From Thiomicrospira sp. ALE5 (lineage in GTDB: Bacteria > Pseudomonadota > Gammaproteobacteria > Thiomicrospirales > Thiomicrospiraceae), in assembly GCF_900112445.1 (NCBI RefSeq), contig NZ_FOYY01000004.1:310001-374000 (forward strand): a stretch of DNA of 64,000 bases. Direction: 5' to 3'. Shown in pieces: positions 62,923 to 64,000 of the stretch. Each line of letters starts with the position of its first letter. The stretch's first letter is position 1. A program made the translations under genes and the position numbers. The notes under the pieces were generated by a model. It was given only the letters and a program-made list of their open reading frames with translations. It searched no databases and was not told the origin of the DNA.

Positions 62923-64000
62923 CTATTCGTCAGCTAGCATCGGATCACTGACCTGACCAGTGGTTAATTCATCAAACACGCTTAACGCATTGCGTAAAAA
63001 CAGTTGACTATACATTGGACGATCTCGATAGGCCGGCATCTCAACGTGCCGTGCTAAATCCTGGCGCGCCACACCCTGCTCAATCGCTTGCTTGACCACC
63101 TTCTCTAAGTCTTTAAAGTAATCATAGGTTTGACGGGTTAACTCGGTTAAATTGGTGGCCCCACCGTGGCCAGGAATAACCAACAGATTGTCTAGATCCG
63201 GCGAATGGGTGGTCACATAGTCCACCATGCGTTCAAAAGATTGCAACCATTCACTGTAAGACGAGCCATGAAGCAGGCCTGGTAAACGCTCTACAAACCC
63301 CAAATCACCGGTAAACAAGATGTTCTTGCTTGGAATAAACGCACCGGTCATAGTTGGGGTATGCCCACCGCCAAAGTTGACCAAATGCACCTCATCCCCG
63401 GTACCTTCATTAATCACCAAGCGATCTTCAAAGCGCGTATAGCGATCAGCGACATTACGAACCGGCTGAATTAATAACGGCCCATACTCGCTGACCCGCT
63501 GCACGGCACGATCAAAGCCGCGAACCTGCCAAAAATCCGCCGCCGCCTGCTCGCTATATAGATTACGCACCCCAACATCCATCCAATAACTGGCCCCTAA
63601 ATTAGCATGAGATTGATAATTCTCTATCGCCAACCATTTAATAGGCATCGCGGTATGACGCTGCAATTTTTGATGAAAACTATAGGCAACGGCGGGATTA
63701 GAACCGGTGTTATACACAAAAATACCCGACTCAAGCTCGACCGCCGTAATGTTATTATTCAAACCGAAATTTTCCAGCGTGCCCCACATTAGGGCACCCT
63801 TCACAAAAAACACCCCCGGCGCGACTTCCTCAATCGCCGGGATGGGCAAGACACGGCCTATATAGCCATGTTGTTGCAACAAGCGTTCATGTTGAGCGGT
63901 ATAGTTTAAGATCGACTGCGCCAACACCGGATCATTAAGTTGCGCAGCATACTGCTTAAAGGCTCGCGACCACTCATCCTCATAGGCATTGTTCGATGCC
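62923..64000 (-). CDS. MBL-fold hydrolase, 5' part beyond window edge
   Basis: The frame stays open through the right edge: upstream of an internal GTG (63925-63927) it reads DEWSRAFKQYAAQLNDPVLA, so the protein begins outside and is probably exported. It has the MBL fold (EVAPGVFFVKGALMWG, GHTPTMTGAFIPSKNILFTG with a later D, VIPGHGGATNLTEL). The usual metal motif HxHxDH is not there: the equivalent place reads AIENYQSHANLGASYW. Two later ligand positions (GGGHTP and PGHGG) are kept. It may bind one metal or none. It converges on the DsrE-like gene; a sulfur-related role is only a guess. Confidence 0.75.
   Translation of the reverse strand, partial: ASNNAYEDEWSRAFKQYAAQLNDPVLAQSILNYTAQHERLLQQHGYIGRVLPIPAIEEVAPGVFFVKGALMWGTLENFGLNNNITAVELESGIFVYNTGSNPAVAYSFHQKLQRHTAMPIKWLAIENYQSHANLGASYWMDVGVRNLYSEQAAADFWQVRGFDRAVQRVSEYGPLLIQPVRNVADRYTRFEDRLVINEGTGDEVHLVNFGGGHTPTMTGAFIPSKNILFTGDLGFVERLPGLLHGSSYSEWLQSFERMVDYVTTHSPDLDNLLVIPGHGGATNLTELTRQTYDYFKDLEKVVKQAIEQGVARQDLARHVEMPAYRDRPMYSQLFLRNALSVFDELTTGQVSDPMLADE

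Larger units (their letters stand above)
1580..63281. repeat. Dispersed highly iterated palindrome CAGGCCTG
   Basis: Exact CAGGCCTG starts, by eye: 1580, 5443, 5864, 6290, 12298, 12415, 12807, 16622, 17977, 23259, 24459, 25536, 29970, 35874, 37810, 40566, 41158, 43705, 43834, 45374, 46976, 47630, 49858, 52128, 52651, 53952, 55525, 58453, 59608, 61083, 61272, 61710, 61893 and 63274. At least 31 are preceded by C or G and nearly all are followed by G or C, giving SCAGGCCTGS. A random 64-kb sequence should hold about one. Most are inside genes, reading as QAW, QAC, PGL or AGL; a few are intergenic. Near-matches such as TAGGCCTG (35133, 53400) also occur. Confidence 0.9.

Overview
The window looks like chromosomal DNA of a free-living gammaproteobacterium, most likely a sulfur-oxidising member of the Thiomicrospiraceae/Piscirickettsiaceae group (Thiomicrospira or Hydrogenovibrio relatives). 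This is inferred from gene order (rpsU-yqeY-dnaG-rpoD, accB-accC-prmA-dusB-fis-purH-purD, rsmI/lpoA/yraN) together with a YeeE/YedE transporter, a DsrE-like protein and an MBL hydrolase at the right end. I have not placed it by any search. No rRNA, phage, insertion sequence or CRISPR array is visible.

1-11.6 kb, minus strand: the division and cell-wall (dcw) cluster, read mraZ-rsmH-ftsZ-ftsL-ftsI-murE-murF-mraY-murD-ftsW-murG (murG cut by the left edge). Most junctions overlap or lie within a few bases. A strong promoter with four 10-bp-phased MraZ boxes precedes mraZ. A full-length ftsZ sits between rsmH and ftsL, not at the usual distal end. 11.8-18.4 kb: RNase P RNA, rsmI, divergent lpoA-yraN, a Dps protein, lrgAB, a cation efflux protein and a tRNA-Ile2(CAU). 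18.4-23 kb: the macromolecular synthesis operon rpsU-yqeY-dnaG-rpoD with an internal terminator. 23-27.3 kb: tsaD, plsY, folB, a MidA-type methyltransferase and uppP.

27.3-32.2 kb: a structured 460-bp gap, an outer-membrane-type protein, then mgtE-mgtC-mgtE, apparently a magnesium transport cluster; its MgtC-like protein lacks a conserved internal segment. 32.2-38.1 kb: a GGDEF-EAL protein overlapping a lipase-like hydrolase, a protein-methyltransferase-like gene, a small exported protein and fxsA. 38.3-48.1 kb: dsbD with two tandem alpha domains, aroQ, then accB-accC-prmA-dusB-fis and purH-purD. 48.2-54.2 kb: a haem-type ABC permease and ATPase with a tiny membrane ORF downstream, a membrane diguanylate cyclase, an H-NS protein and the lgt-thyA-folA operon.

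54.3-64 kb is the accessory part. Four tightly packed genes encode an amphi-Trp protein, a kinase-fold protein with a helical extension, an ATP-grasp ligase and an HprK-related kinase. This is a GAK-type (Grasp, Amphi-Trp, Kinase) system whose function is unknown. It converges on a gapdh-arsJ arsenate detoxification pair, divergent from arsR, which overlaps a YeeE/YedE transporter followed by a DsrE-like gene. A partial MBL hydrolase runs off the right edge.

Across the whole window the palindrome CAGGCCTG, almost always flanked by G/C, occurs at least 34 times by hand count, where about one is expected by chance. It lies inside genes and between them and looks like a highly iterated palindrome. 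With the GAK cluster, this is the most interesting signal I found.
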